From assembly GCF_014323605.1 (NCBI RefSeq), contig NZ_SCMB01000002.1, forward strand, positions 62,001 to 126,000: a stretch of DNA of 64,000 nucleotides. Reading direction: 5' to 3'. Under the pieces are notes generated by a model, which worked only from the letters and a program-made list of their open reading frames with translations, had not been told where the DNA came from and made no database searches. Positions 6,459 through 18,300 of this stretch are shown here, piece after piece. Numbering within the stretch: position 1 is the stretch's first letter; each line of letters starts with the position of its first letter. The translations under genes were made by a program, and so were the position numbers. Source of the DNA: Lactobacillus kimbladii. GTDB lineage: Bacteria; Bacillota; Bacilli; Lactobacillales; Lactobacillaceae.

Positions 6459-8102
6459 TTATTTTGAGCCAACCAATACTTGTGGATTGCTTTCTGAATA
6501 GGTTTTGGCTTCGCTAATTGAGCTTGAATAGTGAAATGTTTCGCGAGCTTCAAGTGCTGTTATTTTGTTAAGGGCTAAATTAATGCTATTTTGCATTGTT
6601 GTTATTGGAAGATTATTAATTTTAGCGGTTAGCGTACTTTCTAAAGTTTCTGCATCAGCTTTAGTCTCATACTTTGACAAATCAGGATCAGGAACAGTTA
6701 GTTTAACCAGGCCATCATCATCTGGCTTAACTGAAGTTGCACCGTTAACGCTAATTTGCTTAACACGAGAATATATATCTTTTAGATTTATAAAAGTATA
6801 AGTATATGTCAGGCTACTACCTGTCTCGTAGGTAATTCTATGCCAAATTTCGTAATTACCAACATTAGGTTGAAAAGCAAATTGATGCCAATACGGTTTC
6901 CCAAGATATGACAATTCTCCAGCGATCTGTAAAAGATATGTTAGTTTACCAGCGACATATCCCTGGGGTGCCTTATAGGGCCCAAATGCTAAACCGTTTT
7001 TAGCAATATAAAAACCGGCCTTTGCTATTTTGTCAGGATCGACCGTATTGTCAATATCCACAGGGCTATTAATAGTATTAATATTAGCAATGACTTTGTT
7101 AAAATCTTCTTTTTTAACATATTGTGTAAAATCAACGTCTTTAATTTTACTAATTGCATTGTTGGCTGCATCTATTGCTTGTTGAATAGAATTCTGTGTT
7201 TCTTTATCATTTTTTAGCTCTTTCTGAAGCTTATCCAATTCGTCTTGAAAATCAGTAACAGTTGAATTTTTCCAGTTAACATAATCAGCCTGTATTTTAT
7301 TAAATTTGTTTTGTAAATCTAAAGTTAAATCTAAAATTGCAGTCTGTTTATCGCTTTCAAGTTTAGCAAGGGCAGTATCAATAGCCTTCTTATTATCAGC
7401 TAATTGGGTATTAGCGTCTGTTTGAATTGCTTTCTTTTGTTTTTGATAATCCGAATTAATTTGATCAGTTTGTTTTTGCCAATCATTTTGCAAATCAGTT
7501 AAGTCTTGCTGTTCATTGCTTAATTCAGTTTTCCATTTAGCAATTAATTCATTAGCTGAATCAATGACTTTTTGAATATTATTATTACCATTATCAACAG
7601 CATCCTTGATTTGCTGATTAAATTTAGCTAATAACGCCGCATTATCGTCTTCTGTGCGCTGGATAATTGACTTATAGTGAGTTTCCAGAGCTGTAAGTGT
7701 GGACACATAGTTATCGTTATTAATATGGATAGTGGCGTCTTCAATGACGTCAATGTTAAAGCTCTTGGTTGTATCAATAACATCCCCTGACGGTGTGCTA
7801 ATGCTAAACCATGCTTCGCCACTGGCCGCATAGACGGAATCCGCTAACTTATATCTGAACCGCCCAGCCGTATCGTTGAGTCGCTCGAAATTTTCCTTCG
7901 CACTGTCAACAACAATTTTTCCACCTACTTTATTTTCAGAAAAAGTGATTACTTTGTCTGTCAAATCGTAGCCAGAACTATCTGAGTCCGTGACGATAAC
8001 TTCTAACGTTAAGCCTTTTTCGCCTTGACCTATTTTACGGACATGGTCGCTAACTGTACTTTCTGTCTTATTGGTTGGTAAGTTGATTACCGCTAGACTC
8101 AT
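6459..8102 (-). CDS. BppU-type baseplate upper protein
   Basis: The product is 547 residues. The first 130 or so form a beta-rich BppU-like N-terminal domain (GLTLEVIVTDSDSSGYDLTD). It is followed by a long coiled coil (about 150-330) and a C-terminal half carrying a carbohydrate-contact-like beta region (about 360-450) and a second helical part. In lactococcal phages the BppU N-terminus docks on Dit and the helices hold the receptor-binding tip. Here the protein probably carries receptor recognition itself. It overlaps the small coiled-coil gene 8068-8262 by 35 bp. Confidence 0.75.
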   Translation of the reverse strand: MSLAVINLPTNKTESTVSDHVRKIGQGEKGLTLEVIVTDSDSSGYDLTDKVITFSENKVGGKIVVDSAKENFERLNDTAGRFRYKLADSVYAASGEAWFSISTPSGDVIDTTKSFNIDVIEDATIHINNDNYVSTLTALETHYKSIIQRTEDDNAALLAKFNQQIKDAVDNGNNNIQKVIDSANELIAKWKTELSNEQQDLTDLQNDWQKQTDQINSDYQKQKKAIQTDANTQLADNKKAIDTALAKLESDKQTAILDLTLDLQNKFNKIQADYVNWKNSTVTDFQDELDKLQKELKNDKETQNSIQQAIDAANNAISKIKDVDFTQYVKKEDFNKVIANINTINSPVDIDNTVDPDKIAKAGFYIAKNGLAFGPYKAPQGYVAGKLTYLLQIAGELSYLGKPYWHQFAFQPNVGNYEIWHRITYETGSSLTYTYTFINLKDIYSRVKQISVNGATSVKPDDDGLVKLTVPDPDLSKYETKADAETLESTLTAKINNLPITTMQNSINLALNKITALEARETFHYSSSISEAKTYSESNPQVLVGSK

Positions 8103-8262
8103 GCTTATGTACCTCCTTTCTTAGAGCCGTATTATCTTCTTGCAATTGAGAATTGCGTTTTTTTAATTCTATATTCTCAGCTTGTGCTTGTGCTAATTGA
8201 ATATTTAAATTGCCGATTTGTACTGACATATTACTTGCCAGCTTACTTAATTGATTGTCCAT
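8068..8262 (-). CDS. Small coiled-coil tail protein
   Basis: The product is 64 residues, almost entirely a predicted coiled coil with heptad-like Leu/Ile spacing (IELKKRNSQLQEDNTALRKE). A GGAG box precedes the ATG. It lies between the tail endopeptidase-type gene and BppU, overlapping BppU. It may help oligomerise the baseplate. No named family is recognised. Confidence 0.6.
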   Translation of the reverse strand: MDNQLSKLASNMSVQIGNLNIQLAQAQAENIELKKRNSQLQEDNTALRKEVHKHESSGNQLTNQ

Positions 8263-8271
8263 TATGACTCC

Positions 8272-11200
8272 TTACATAAAGTCCCATTGAGAAGATTTGC
8301 CATTCCAATGTCTCCGCACCCAAGCTTGAATTGAGTAAATTCCCAAATCCTTTGTTTTTAAAAATCCACCATTAGCATCAAAAATATGACCATTACCGTC
8401 AAAAGATAATCCACTAATTAAACTCGTTCCCTCACTAGAAACACGACCATTAACTGTACCATCTCTTGCTAGCCAAAGTCCTTTACTATTGATAACGACC
8501 GCATCACTACCATTTGTAACAACTACTCCATAGGCTCCGGTAATTGATGAACTAATTGACGATGGTAAGCCATCATTTATTGCACCAACAGTTAAGGTAG
8601 TTCCACCAACATGTGTCACTAGAGAACCGTTAACTACTAAGTTTTCAGCATTTAGTGATCTAACAATTCCAGCATCAATTTCTTCAGCATTGATTTTTCC
8701 ATCTGATCTAATAGCTGTTCTAGTGTTACCGTTTGGACTAAAAAAGCCCAAACCATGATTGTTGAATCTAAGTGATCCTTCGGAATTAACTGCTCTAATT
8801 TCAACAGGATTTTTATAAGTTTGATTTCCAGAAGCATCTACAAACTGTAAAACTGCAGAACCACCAGAAGCTATCCAAGCTTGTGCCTCTTGCATTTCAG
8901 CATTATACTGCTGTAAAGCTTGATCAAACTGATCAGCCTGTACTTCAAGTTTTCCAGTTCGATCACTAACTATACCGATTTGCTTACCAATCTCCAATTC
9001 TGCTTCTTCACGCTGCTTACCTTCAAGCTTTAACGCTTTGGCTACAGAATCTGTAAGGCCGTAGGCTTTTTTGATTTTTTGATTGGTTCGTTTAAATTTT
9101 TCGTTTGATTTATCTTCAATTGCTTGTTCCATTAGGTGCAGATAACTTTCCGGTGGCTGTCCCAGTTGTATCTGTTCATAATGGTGAGCTAAGCAATCAT
9201 AAACTGTTCCGCAAACCTCAGCTGTTTCCTGTATATCGTAAGGTTGGAACCTAACATAAACACGATCGTACAAACTTAATTGTGTCCAGTCAGCATTAAT
9301 GCCAGACATCTCGGCATAATCAACAGTAGTGGATACATCAACATGCCCATAACGATGTTCTTTTAAATAGTTATTGCCAAGTTGTGTTAATTGGTCGATA
9401 TCCGCTTGTGTTGCAACAAAAGACCCATCAGGCTGTTGTCCTGATAGGTCTTGATCGTCATGTTTAAAATTGCTGCTTAAGTCAACTGTGTTAACCTTGT
9501 CAATATTAGGATCAATGCCAAAACCTTCTGCGTACAATGGTCCAACTTTAACAGTTACTTGTTTTTGCGATTCATCAACGCTGGCATCATAACTACTGCC
9601 ATCATCTTCGCCATCACTATCTTCAGTATCATCAGGGGCGTGTAGAGTTGAATTAGTTAAATTATCCTCTGGTATCCAACCTGTGTGGCCCTTATAGGTA
9701 ACTTCGACATAAGTTTTGCCATCGCCACCTTTGGCTTCATGGCCACCAATAGTAAAATCGCCATTAGCTGAACTAGCGCCTGAAGGTATCGACCAATTAG
9801 ATGCATTTCTACTGTCAGGAGTATCATAAATCTCAACTTTAGAGTGGTCTTTCAGCTTTTGCTCTAGGATTTGATCCCAAGATTTAGGTTTAACACTACC
9901 GTCTTTGTGGTAGTCGATTGAGCCAGAAGCTATCCAGCCATATTTGGTGTGGTAATAAGTCTTACCACCTTGAACGATTGTTTTATCAATTTCAGCCATA
10001 CCTGAATGTGCTTTAACTTTGACCTTCTTTTTCTTTTCTTCCCAATATGCCTTATTGGGAACCTTATGTCTATTTTTACCAGTACCTACCCAGCGATAAG
10101 GCTGTTTGCTGCTGCCGTGGGTATCAACTGTAGTGGTAGTCGGGATCATCTTATGGTTTTTAGCATCCCATTGGTATTTGATGGCACCATCTTTGATGTA
10201 ACCGTAACCGTTGTTTGTGTAGGACTTATATGCTCCATCTTCTGTTAACGATAAATGTGGTCCGTAAAGCCATTGGTGGTCGCCTATGCGATACCATAAA
10301 TCTCCATTTTGATTGCGTTCGACCATGTCATAGTGGACAATTGCACCGTTTTTATAGGTTTTTCCAGTTGGATAATGATCAGGACCAATTTCAGGGGAAT
10401 AAAATACGCGAATTGAGCCACCAGGCTTATAGGCTACAACTGCTGTGCCTGATACGCTAACTCGTGAACCTGCACCGTCTTCGTCATAAACATTGCCAGC
10501 TTGAACAACACCATCGCCAGTAACCTTATTAACAAGGTAATCTCCGCTTTGATCAAAGTTAAGCCAGTTAGCGTCAATCCAGCCTCCACCTTTAATGGGA
10601 TACCAGTCATCACCATTGACAGTATTAATTTGAAACTTGCCGTCTGGAGTAAAATCGCCGTCATGAACTGGGTTACCTAAGTTAATTTTGTTGCCATTTG
10701 TCAAAGTGTCAATTAATTTTTGGCCTTCAACTGGCGAATCATAAATGTTAACAGAACCACCAGCCATATAGACTGTGGCTACATTGGAATATTCTGTGTC
10801 CCAATTGTTCCAATCCGTATTATCTTCAGTCGCAATGGCTTGCCCAGGTTCATAAGTAACTACAAATACTGCACCAGTCCACATATTTTCAATGTTGCGT
10901 TCTTGAGAAAACGTTTTAATATTTTTCCCGTAATCAACAATTATGCCAGTGTCTGAGCCAGACTGCGTTGAATGGTGAATATCAAAATTATCAAATTCCA
11001 ATTCTCCACCAAACAACCCTAATAATGACTGAACAGCAGCATCACCTTCCTGGTCAGGACTGATTAGGATAGTACCGGCTTGCTGGCCTTTATCAATATT
11101 AATGTTACTGACACTTAAGACATCACTATCAAAAGTGAAGCTTTTAGCAGGTTGCATTGTATTCAGCACTTGATTCATAAGATCCTGAGCAGAACCTGAA

Positions 11201-11580
11201 ACAATTTGAATGGTATCAGAAACAGTAGCATCATTTAAGGTCGACGCTATATGGTTAGCATCTATAACTACCTGAGTACCTTCTTCTTGTGTATGGACGA
11301 TTTTGAATAGCTGATGAACAAACTTGAAGTTAGTATCCGTTAATATATAAGTATTTTCTTTTAAACTGTTAACATGTAATCCATTTTTAGGATACATCAT
11401 CTGCAGAGTTGGAAACTGATTATAGTTCCAAGATACTTTACAACTAGTTGCATCCCTTAAGGTTAGACCAGGAGTTGTAAAATCACTGTTAACGCTAGGA
11501 TACCAATGTGGATAATCTAGCAGGTAATCATATTGTTCAAAATTTATCTCTGGTATTTTACCAATTGTAATTTTTGCCAT
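8272..11580 (-). CDS. Tail-associated (Tal) protein, prophage endopeptidase-tail family
   Basis: The product is about 1102 residues from the start at 11580 (TAATG overlap with the upstream Dit gene and a GGAGGCGG box). Residues 1 to about 240 look like the gp27-like Prophage_tail domain that forms the trimeric tail tip. The middle, roughly 270-660, carries three or four SH3-like repeats with GGSVNIYDSP, GGSIRVFYSP and KVEIYDTPDS openings and W.....WI.A.WL-type closings. The rest resumes a tail-tip domain, a coiled-coil stretch and beta-rich repeats. The wall-binding-like insertions could anchor the tail tip to peptidoglycan. The Tal role is established for the family; the role of the SH3-like blocks is inference. 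Confidence 0.8.
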   Translation of the reverse strand: MAKITIGKIPEINFEQYDYLLDYPHWYPSVNSDFTTPGLTLRDATSCKVSWNYNQFPTLQMMYPKNGLHVNSLKENTYILTDTNFKFVHQLFKIVHTQEEGTQVVIDANHIASTLNDATVSDTIQIVSGSAQDLMNQVLNTMQPAKSFTFDSDVLSVSNINIDKGQQAGTILISPDQEGDAAVQSLLGLFGGELEFDNFDIHHSTQSGSDTGIIVDYGKNIKTFSQERNIENMWTGAVFVVTYEPGQAIATEDNTDWNNWDTEYSNVATVYMAGGSVNIYDSPVEGQKLIDTLTNGNKINLGNPVHDGDFTPDGKFQINTVNGDDWYPIKGGGWIDANWLNFDQSGDYLVNKVTGDGVVQAGNVYDEDGAGSRVSVSGTAVVAYKPGGSIRVFYSPEIGPDHYPTGKTYKNGAIVHYDMVERNQNGDLWYRIGDHQWLYGPHLSLTEDGAYKSYTNNGYGYIKDGAIKYQWDAKNHKMIPTTTTVDTHGSSKQPYRWVGTGKNRHKVPNKAYWEEKKKKVKVKAHSGMAEIDKTIVQGGKTYYHTKYGWIASGSIDYHKDGSVKPKSWDQILEQKLKDHSKVEIYDTPDSRNASNWSIPSGASSANGDFTIGGHEAKGGDGKTYVEVTYKGHTGWIPEDNLTNSTLHAPDDTEDSDGEDDGSSYDASVDESQKQVTVKVGPLYAEGFGIDPNIDKVNTVDLSSNFKHDDQDLSGQQPDGSFVATQADIDQLTQLGNNYLKEHRYGHVDVSTTVDYAEMSGINADWTQLSLYDRVYVRFQPYDIQETAEVCGTVYDCLAHHYEQIQLGQPPESYLHLMEQAIEDKSNEKFKRTNQKIKKAYGLTDSVAKALKLEGKQREEAELEIGKQIGIVSDRTGKLEVQADQFDQALQQYNAEMQEAQAWIASGGSAVLQFVDASGNQTYKNPVEIRAVNSEGSLRFNNHGLGFFSPNGNTRTAIRSDGKINAEEIDAGIVRSLNAENLVVNGSLVTHVGGTTLTVGAINDGLPSSISSSITGAYGVVVTNGSDAVVINSKGLWLARDGTVNGRVSSEGTSLISGLSFDGNGHIFDANGGFLKTKDLGIYSIQAWVRRHWNGKSSQWDFM

Positions 11581-12353
11581 TAAATTAACCGCCTCCATCT
11601 TGGCATATATTCGATTTGGGTAATTGTCCCTGCTTCTGCAGTAGCTGAAACATTATTATGACCTGGTGGCAATTCTGGTGGTAGTAAATTAGGAAAGTGA
11701 GTTTGATTGTTAAACAAAGTGCCACTGGCATCAGTAGTATCACCTGTATCGCCATTGAGCCAAAATTCGCCATTTAAATTGTCAAATTGATAGCTTAGAT
11801 CATTAACAGTTAACATAAATGAGCCCTTTGTTACAAAATGCCAATTCGGTATGGCAATTCTAGATTCGGCATTATAAACATCACCATTTTTTGGCAAATC
11901 AATATAATTAATACCATCAACACGATATTCAAATGGCTCGCAGTAGAATGTTATTTGCCCAGTGCCTAAATTAGGTGTTTGTTGATCCCAACTAATTGTA
12001 GGTGGTGTCGTTACAATAGCGTTATAGGCATATTGCGGATCGATATCAAACTGTAAATATCTATACTGCCTTTGACCCTGCACTATAGGGCTTGCTAACC
12101 AGTCAATAAACTCACGCTCCCAGTCGAACTGCGTAACATCTAGCGGACGGTTAATAATGATATTGAATGTCTTAGTAACATTTTGATAAGAATTGTCGTC
12201 TTCAATAAAATCACCCGAGCGACCAGGTATATGTGTGGGATTAAGATCTGGTACTGCAAAGACAGGATCTGCAGGATATTGCACCATTATGCCTAGATCT
12301 GCCGAGTTTTTTCCCTGATAAATCAAACCTGAAAAATTACTAGTAGTTGCCAC
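11580..12353 (-). CDS. Distal tail protein (Dit)
   Basis: The product is 257 residues, typical for siphovirus distal tail components. It has the FSGLIYQGKNSADLGIMVQ start and the IPGRSGDFIEDD signature near residue 45, and ends in a galectin-like beta region. Dit forms the hexameric hub joining tail tube and baseplate. It overlaps the tape measure gene by 14 bp and Tal by one base, as is normal in this module. Confidence 0.88.
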   Translation of the reverse strand: MATTSNFSGLIYQGKNSADLGIMVQYPADPVFAVPDLNPTHIPGRSGDFIEDDNSYQNVTKTFNIIINRPLDVTQFDWEREFIDWLASPIVQGQRQYRYLQFDIDPQYAYNAIVTTPPTISWDQQTPNLGTGQITFYCEPFEYRVDGINYIDLPKNGDVYNAESRIAIPNWHFVTKGSFMLTVNDLSYQFDNLNGEFWLNGDTGDTTDASGTLFNNQTHFPNLLPPELPPGHNNVSATAEAGTITQIEYMPRWRRLI

Positions 12354-15300
12354 TTAATCCCCTCCTTTGTCTGACTTGATTAGAACGTTGGTTTTCTTTG
12401 AAAAATGGTTCAACAACTTGCCATAACGTACGTCCATCTGGTGTCGTTAAGGTGATATTTGCTGAACCATCTTTGTTTACTAATTGTTGCAGTAGTAATA
12501 ATACTGCCTGTCTGAATTCGTGTTCTTCTTTCTTTTCTTTCTGATCAACTACAGGCTGCTGTGTATTAAAGCCAGTTTGGTTGGATAATATGCCAACTGC
12601 TTTGCCAATTAATTCCCAAGCACGGGTAGCTTTGGTTGGAACTAAAGGTATTGCCATTTCTGGACCTTTTTCGCCAAAGATTGCAGGCTTATCAGTAATT
12701 CCACCATTGGCAAACTTGATAGAAGGAGCTAATTGTTCAGCGCGAGCAATATGGCCAGCGTTATAGCCTCCACGTTCCCATTCAGCTGAGAATTTACCAG
12801 CAAGGGAAGCAACACTGCCTTTGCCCTCCAAAACTGACTTAAAAGTGGCTCTATCAGCTGGATCATCACCATGCAGGGCAAACTCTAATTGTGTTGCTGC
12901 ATCTTGCCAACTTTTATGGTGCTTTTTAGCGTAAGCTTTTAAGGCAGTTTGACGACTGTCTAACCATTGACCCAAGCCACTTGCGCCACCATCTGGATTA
13001 ACAGAACTTGGATCTAGAGTTGATTCAAGCGACCAATTACCTAAAATAGCTGTAATACCATTCTTGGTGGCGTGTGAATCGAGTTGCTTTAAAGCTTTGG
13101 CCAACACATTAGCACGCGTGCCAATATCACCAGTGATTTTGAATGAGCTGATAGTTTCACTAAGATGCTTTTTAATCCAGGCAATAGCCTTTGAACCAAG
13201 CTCTTTTTTCGCCAGTGCTAAAAGTTGTTTGGTTGGACCTTTATGCTTTTTGCTATTGGCGTTATGAAGTCCTTTTACCCGGTAGAAACCATAACCCATT
13301 GACTTATTGTCTGAGATACGAGATACACGTGCACTAGGTGTTGTCTCGTTGAACATTGTGTCCCGTTCAGGATCTTTAACAATACCAACGTGACCTGCTG
13401 CGCCGGCACCATGTCCAAAAATTACTAAGTCACCTGGTATCGTTTTAGCAATATCCTTGCCCAAATATTGGACACCTGCCGAGTTTTGCATTGCAACAGT
13501 TGTACGGCCAATGTCAAGACCGAAGTGTTTAAGTGCCTGTGAAACCATACCTGAGCAGTCACTGGCTGTTTTAGAAGCAGCACCCATAACATACTTAACA
13601 CCTTTAAAAGTTTCTTCAGCGTAGCGTAAGAAGGCTTCTCGAGTGCCGCCTTTTCCGATACCATCTCCAATAGCATTTTCAATAACTGTCCAGATAGCCT
13701 GTGACCAGGGTTCACCATAATGAGTGCTTGAGCGCTTGCTCAAATTAGTAAAGTCTTTTTCGATGCCATGGCCTTTAGTATCAACGTTCTTTGTAAACAT
13801 TGATTTAAAGGCCTGAGCGAAGTTTTTTAAACTCTTTTCAGCAAGCTTACGCAATGCACTGTGGCTGACGCCTGAACCTTTGGCAAAGTGTGGCAAACCT
13901 AAGCTATGTGCCAATTCTAGTGTTTGATCACCGTTAAGGACTTTATCGCCAGCTTGCAATTTAACAATCTGGTTGTCGTATTGTGGTAACAATACATCAT
14001 TGCCACGGATAACAGCTTCTTGTTTTGGGCCATATTCGGCATCATTGACCATTGCTAAGGTATCGTGGGTTAAAGCACCATTGACAGTACCTCGTGCAAA
14101 TTTAACTGGCTTAATGACCGCTGTATTTCCGCCAAATTGTGATAAGACTTTATTAATGCCCTTAATACCACGATTCAACTGGGAAATAGTGCCTTTCATA
14201 TCAGTGCCGGCATAGCCAATCATCTTGTGCAAAGCGTTTTTAAAACCAGTAGCTGTGCTGGTGGCAAGCTTGACTACGCCATTGTGAATTTTCTTCATGG
14301 AAGCTTGAATTTTCTTTTCCATTGATTCAAATTCACTAGTGGCGCTCTTCTTCATGGACTTAATGTCCTTTTCGACATCTTTGACCATTTTATTGAATGT
14401 CTTAGAAAAGTCGCCTTTGCCTTTTAATGATTTGGTAGCTTTTTCGGCCTGTTTCGCAATCTCTTTGCCAAACTTATTCTTCTTAACTGCTTTTTCTAGC
14501 GAAGTAACACGCTTATGTGTGGTCGTGATACTCTTTTGCAGTTTCTTAAGATTAGACGTACCAGTTACTTTGACTTTGATCTTAGGCTTTTTGCCTTTGA
14601 CCTTTTTAATAGCTTTAGTTAATTTTTTAACTGAAGCCTGACCACTAACTTTTGCGGTAACCTTTATAGTCTTAGATTTAAGCTTGCTCAAAGATTTGGC
14701 TAATGAACTAGTTGCTTTTGAATTAGTTTTTACTCTTGTGACAGCACTGCTAGTCCCCGTGCCTAAACTATAGCTAGAACTACTACTTCTACGTCTGGTA
14801 GTCGTTGTTTTGCGTCTGGTAGAAGTAGTCTTTTTCTTTTTGGCTTTCGGAGCTGTTGTCAGCTTTTTAAACAATGAATTACTGATCCATTGTGAGTGAC
14901 CAATTCTATGGCTTGCGCCAGTTAACAATCCTTGATCAACTAATGTTTGACCAGCATGTTTCTTTGGCTTTTTAGCAGCCTTTTTGGAGGCAGAATACTT
15001 CTTGCTTAATTTATTGAATTCAGCAGTTAAATTTTTAGCACGATCTGCTTGCCCTTTTTTAAGAGCTTTAGAAATACGATCGCCAAGCTTATCCAGCTCT
15101 TTTTTCTGCGATTTAGCTCTAGCTTTGGCTTCAGCACGCTTTTTCTCAGCTGCTGAATCTTTTTTATCACGTCTCCTGTCTAATTTATCCCGATGATCTT
15201 TGGATTCCTGGTATCTGTGATCCCGTTTTTTGATTTCAGAATCAATTAATTTGATTAATTTGCTATTATCAGAACCAGCCTTAATGACACGCTTAGTACC

Positions 15301-18300
15301 ATTAGCAAAGTGGTAGGCTTTGCCAAACATAGTGGCCATATCGTGAGCATTAATTACATCCTGCCATGGCATAAGCCTGCGTTTAACATTACGACCACTA
15401 ACTACTTCAATAGTACCGTCAGGATTCAATACACCTTCACGATTGCCAGTTTCTGGGCTATCGTTACCATCGTTAAGGACAGCTGGTACGCCATAACGTT
15501 TATGCCAATCAGTCCCATTGGCAAAGTGGAATGCATCGGCAATATCTAAATTATCGGTAGCATTTTCAACAGCAGAGGTAATTTTAGCAATGCCCTTGTC
15601 TGCATAGTTAGGTATGTCAACTTCAAAAGTGTTTTTAAATACTTTTTCTAGGTATGATAGCCAAACATTGAAGTGTGAATTAAAGGTTTTAGCATTGCTT
15701 TCAAAATTATTAACTAGATCCTTAAAACCGCTATTTTGTTTGCTACGTGACTTTTTGAGTGAATTAGCAACCTTTTTCGGCAGGCCATTCCAAAGATTAG
15801 TCCAGTTTTTCTGGTACTGTTTTTTAAACTTACGCAGAGCACTCTCAGCACGTTTAAATTCTTTTTCAAGCTGTACAACAAAGTCATTCTTATCACGATT
15901 GGAGAAGGCTTTATCAGCTTTTTTAATCTGACTAGCAATTTGTTCACCAAACTTGTTTTTCTTGATCGTTTTGCTTAATTTTTTAATGCTTGAATCAAGC
16001 TGACTGATTGAACCTTTTTTACCTGATAGCTTGCTTAATGCTTTTACGAAACTGGAAATAGGTTTGATATGCTTGGCAATATTACTAATGTCCTTATTAA
16101 CGTCATTAAGGGGCTTCCTGACCGACTTAATCTTATCGATCAAACCACTGCCCTTTTTGCCATTTAATGCCTTAGTAATCTTGTTTACATTTTTGGTAAT
16201 TGCTTTAGTATCAGCCTTCAAAGTTTTATTAAACTTATCCAGACCTTTGGCCATGTTGGCAAATGGATTATTTTTCTTATTTGTAAACTGCTTGGTGACT
16301 TTGCCAATCTCTTTAAAATCTTTGGTGGTGTCATCTAGTTTTTTGTTTAAGTGATAGATTTTGGTATCAAGGTTATCAAATTGTTTAGCAACGTCTTTAA
16401 CTTTGCTGTAAATACCATCTTTTTTACCGCCAAAGGCTTTATTCAGATCTTTTAAACCACTAACAATGCCTTTTTTGCTTTTATTTAAAGACTTTTCTAA
16501 TTTAGGCAGGTCTTTAGTGAGAGCTTTAAACGCATCGACCTTAGCCATTGACTTGGCAAAGGTGGCTAAATATTTAAACGCATCCCCAATAGGCTTAATG
16601 TCTTTGCTTAGCTTTTTCCAAGTTCCCTCATGTTTAGAAAGGGCCTTGCTGACACTGTTTAATTCTTTTGATGGATCGTTCTTTTTAATCGTCTTTTTGA
16701 CAGTGCCTAAGCTTTTAGCATATTCTTTTAAAGCCTTAGACATAGATTTGACGTTGCTAATGGACTTCTTTGATACGTCCATAGCAGAAGCCATAACCTT
16801 CTGGTCAGTAGCACTTAATTTAGACTTCTTAGGTTTTTTCTTTTTGGAGGCATTGTAATCGCTATTAAGCCAATTACCGATGCCTCCCCAAAAGTTATTC
16901 CAGCCTTTTTGAAGACCTTTAGCAGCTTTTTCCTGGTCTTTTTTACTTGTGCCTACATTATTCCAATAAGCGCCTAGTTGAGCCCACCAACTGCTAGAAT
17001 TGGCGCCTTTGTGACCATTTGTAAAGCCACTGAACAAGTTCTGGGCATTTTTAACGAAACCATTCAAACCACTTTGTAATCCAGGAACAAAGCTTTTTTT
17101 CCAGTAATGAACAAAACCGTCTGCCTGGTGTCTTAAGCCAGCCCAAATTTTTGGAGTATAATCTGCAAATGCTTTGCCAAGAGAGGCTCCTAATGTTCCA
17201 CCTGCTACAGTACCTATGCCTGGGACCACAGAACTAACAGCTGCACCTATTCCTGCTCCAATAGACATACCTGCTGCTTGTCCTTTAGCATGCTGTTGTT
17301 GTTTAGCTTTGTGAGAGCTTAAACCTCGAAAAATATCAATCGCATCAAATGCTGCTGTGGCTCCTAATGCTACTTTGCCAAAACCTTTAACCGTTATCGG
17401 TAAAAGCTTGCCAATTAAGCCTTTACCACTGGCTGCACCAACATCTTCTGCAGCTGTTGTTGCTGGATGAAATATACTCATCCATTTTGATTTGCCAAGA
17501 ACTCGAGCATTACCTATTTTACCGACCAACTTGCGAGCCCAGCCAAGCCCTGAAACTGCACCTGCATCCTCAGCTGCTTTAGTTCCATATTTAAATAAGG
17601 CACTAAACTTAACTTTGCCTTTAGAATTTAGAATATTCTTAGAAACGCCAGAAACATACTTCTCTGCATCTTTTTTACCAGCGTTTTCTAGAACAGATTT
17701 TCCAAGCCCAAGTGATGAGGAACCACCATTTTCTGTTTTGTTTAAAACTTCTTGAGCAGCAATATTGTCCTTAATTAACTTCTTGGTAGCAATTAAAGCG
17801 GCGTTATACTGATCCTGATTCTTCTTTCCAACTAAGATTCCAGTGAACAAATCGGATAATGTACGTTTAACAGAAACAATACCTTTAAGTAGTTTCCAAC
17901 CTGCAAAGGCTTCTAGTAAGTGTTTGCCAAGATTGGTAACTTTGGAAACGTTATTGCCTTTTCCAAGCCAGGTAATGAAATCAGCCACTTTATTGGCAAC
18001 TTTTCCAATTCCAGCTGAAATTTCCTTTAATCCCTTGACCGTTTCAGGTTTATTAAAGGCTTTAACCAATGCTGTAGAAGCTTTAGATAAAGCTGGCATC
18101 ATTGCACTACCAATGTCTATTCGTATTGCATCGACTGCTTCGTGGAACTGCTTCTCCTGGTTCTTAGTCGCCTTCATGTTCTTTTGAGCAAGTTTACCGA
18201 CATAGTCGTTTTTGTAAGCACCAGCGACTTGTTTGTTAACTTCTCGAAGCTCTTTAGTATTTGTCGCTAAAATAGCAGCAGCATTCTGTCCGGTCGTTCC

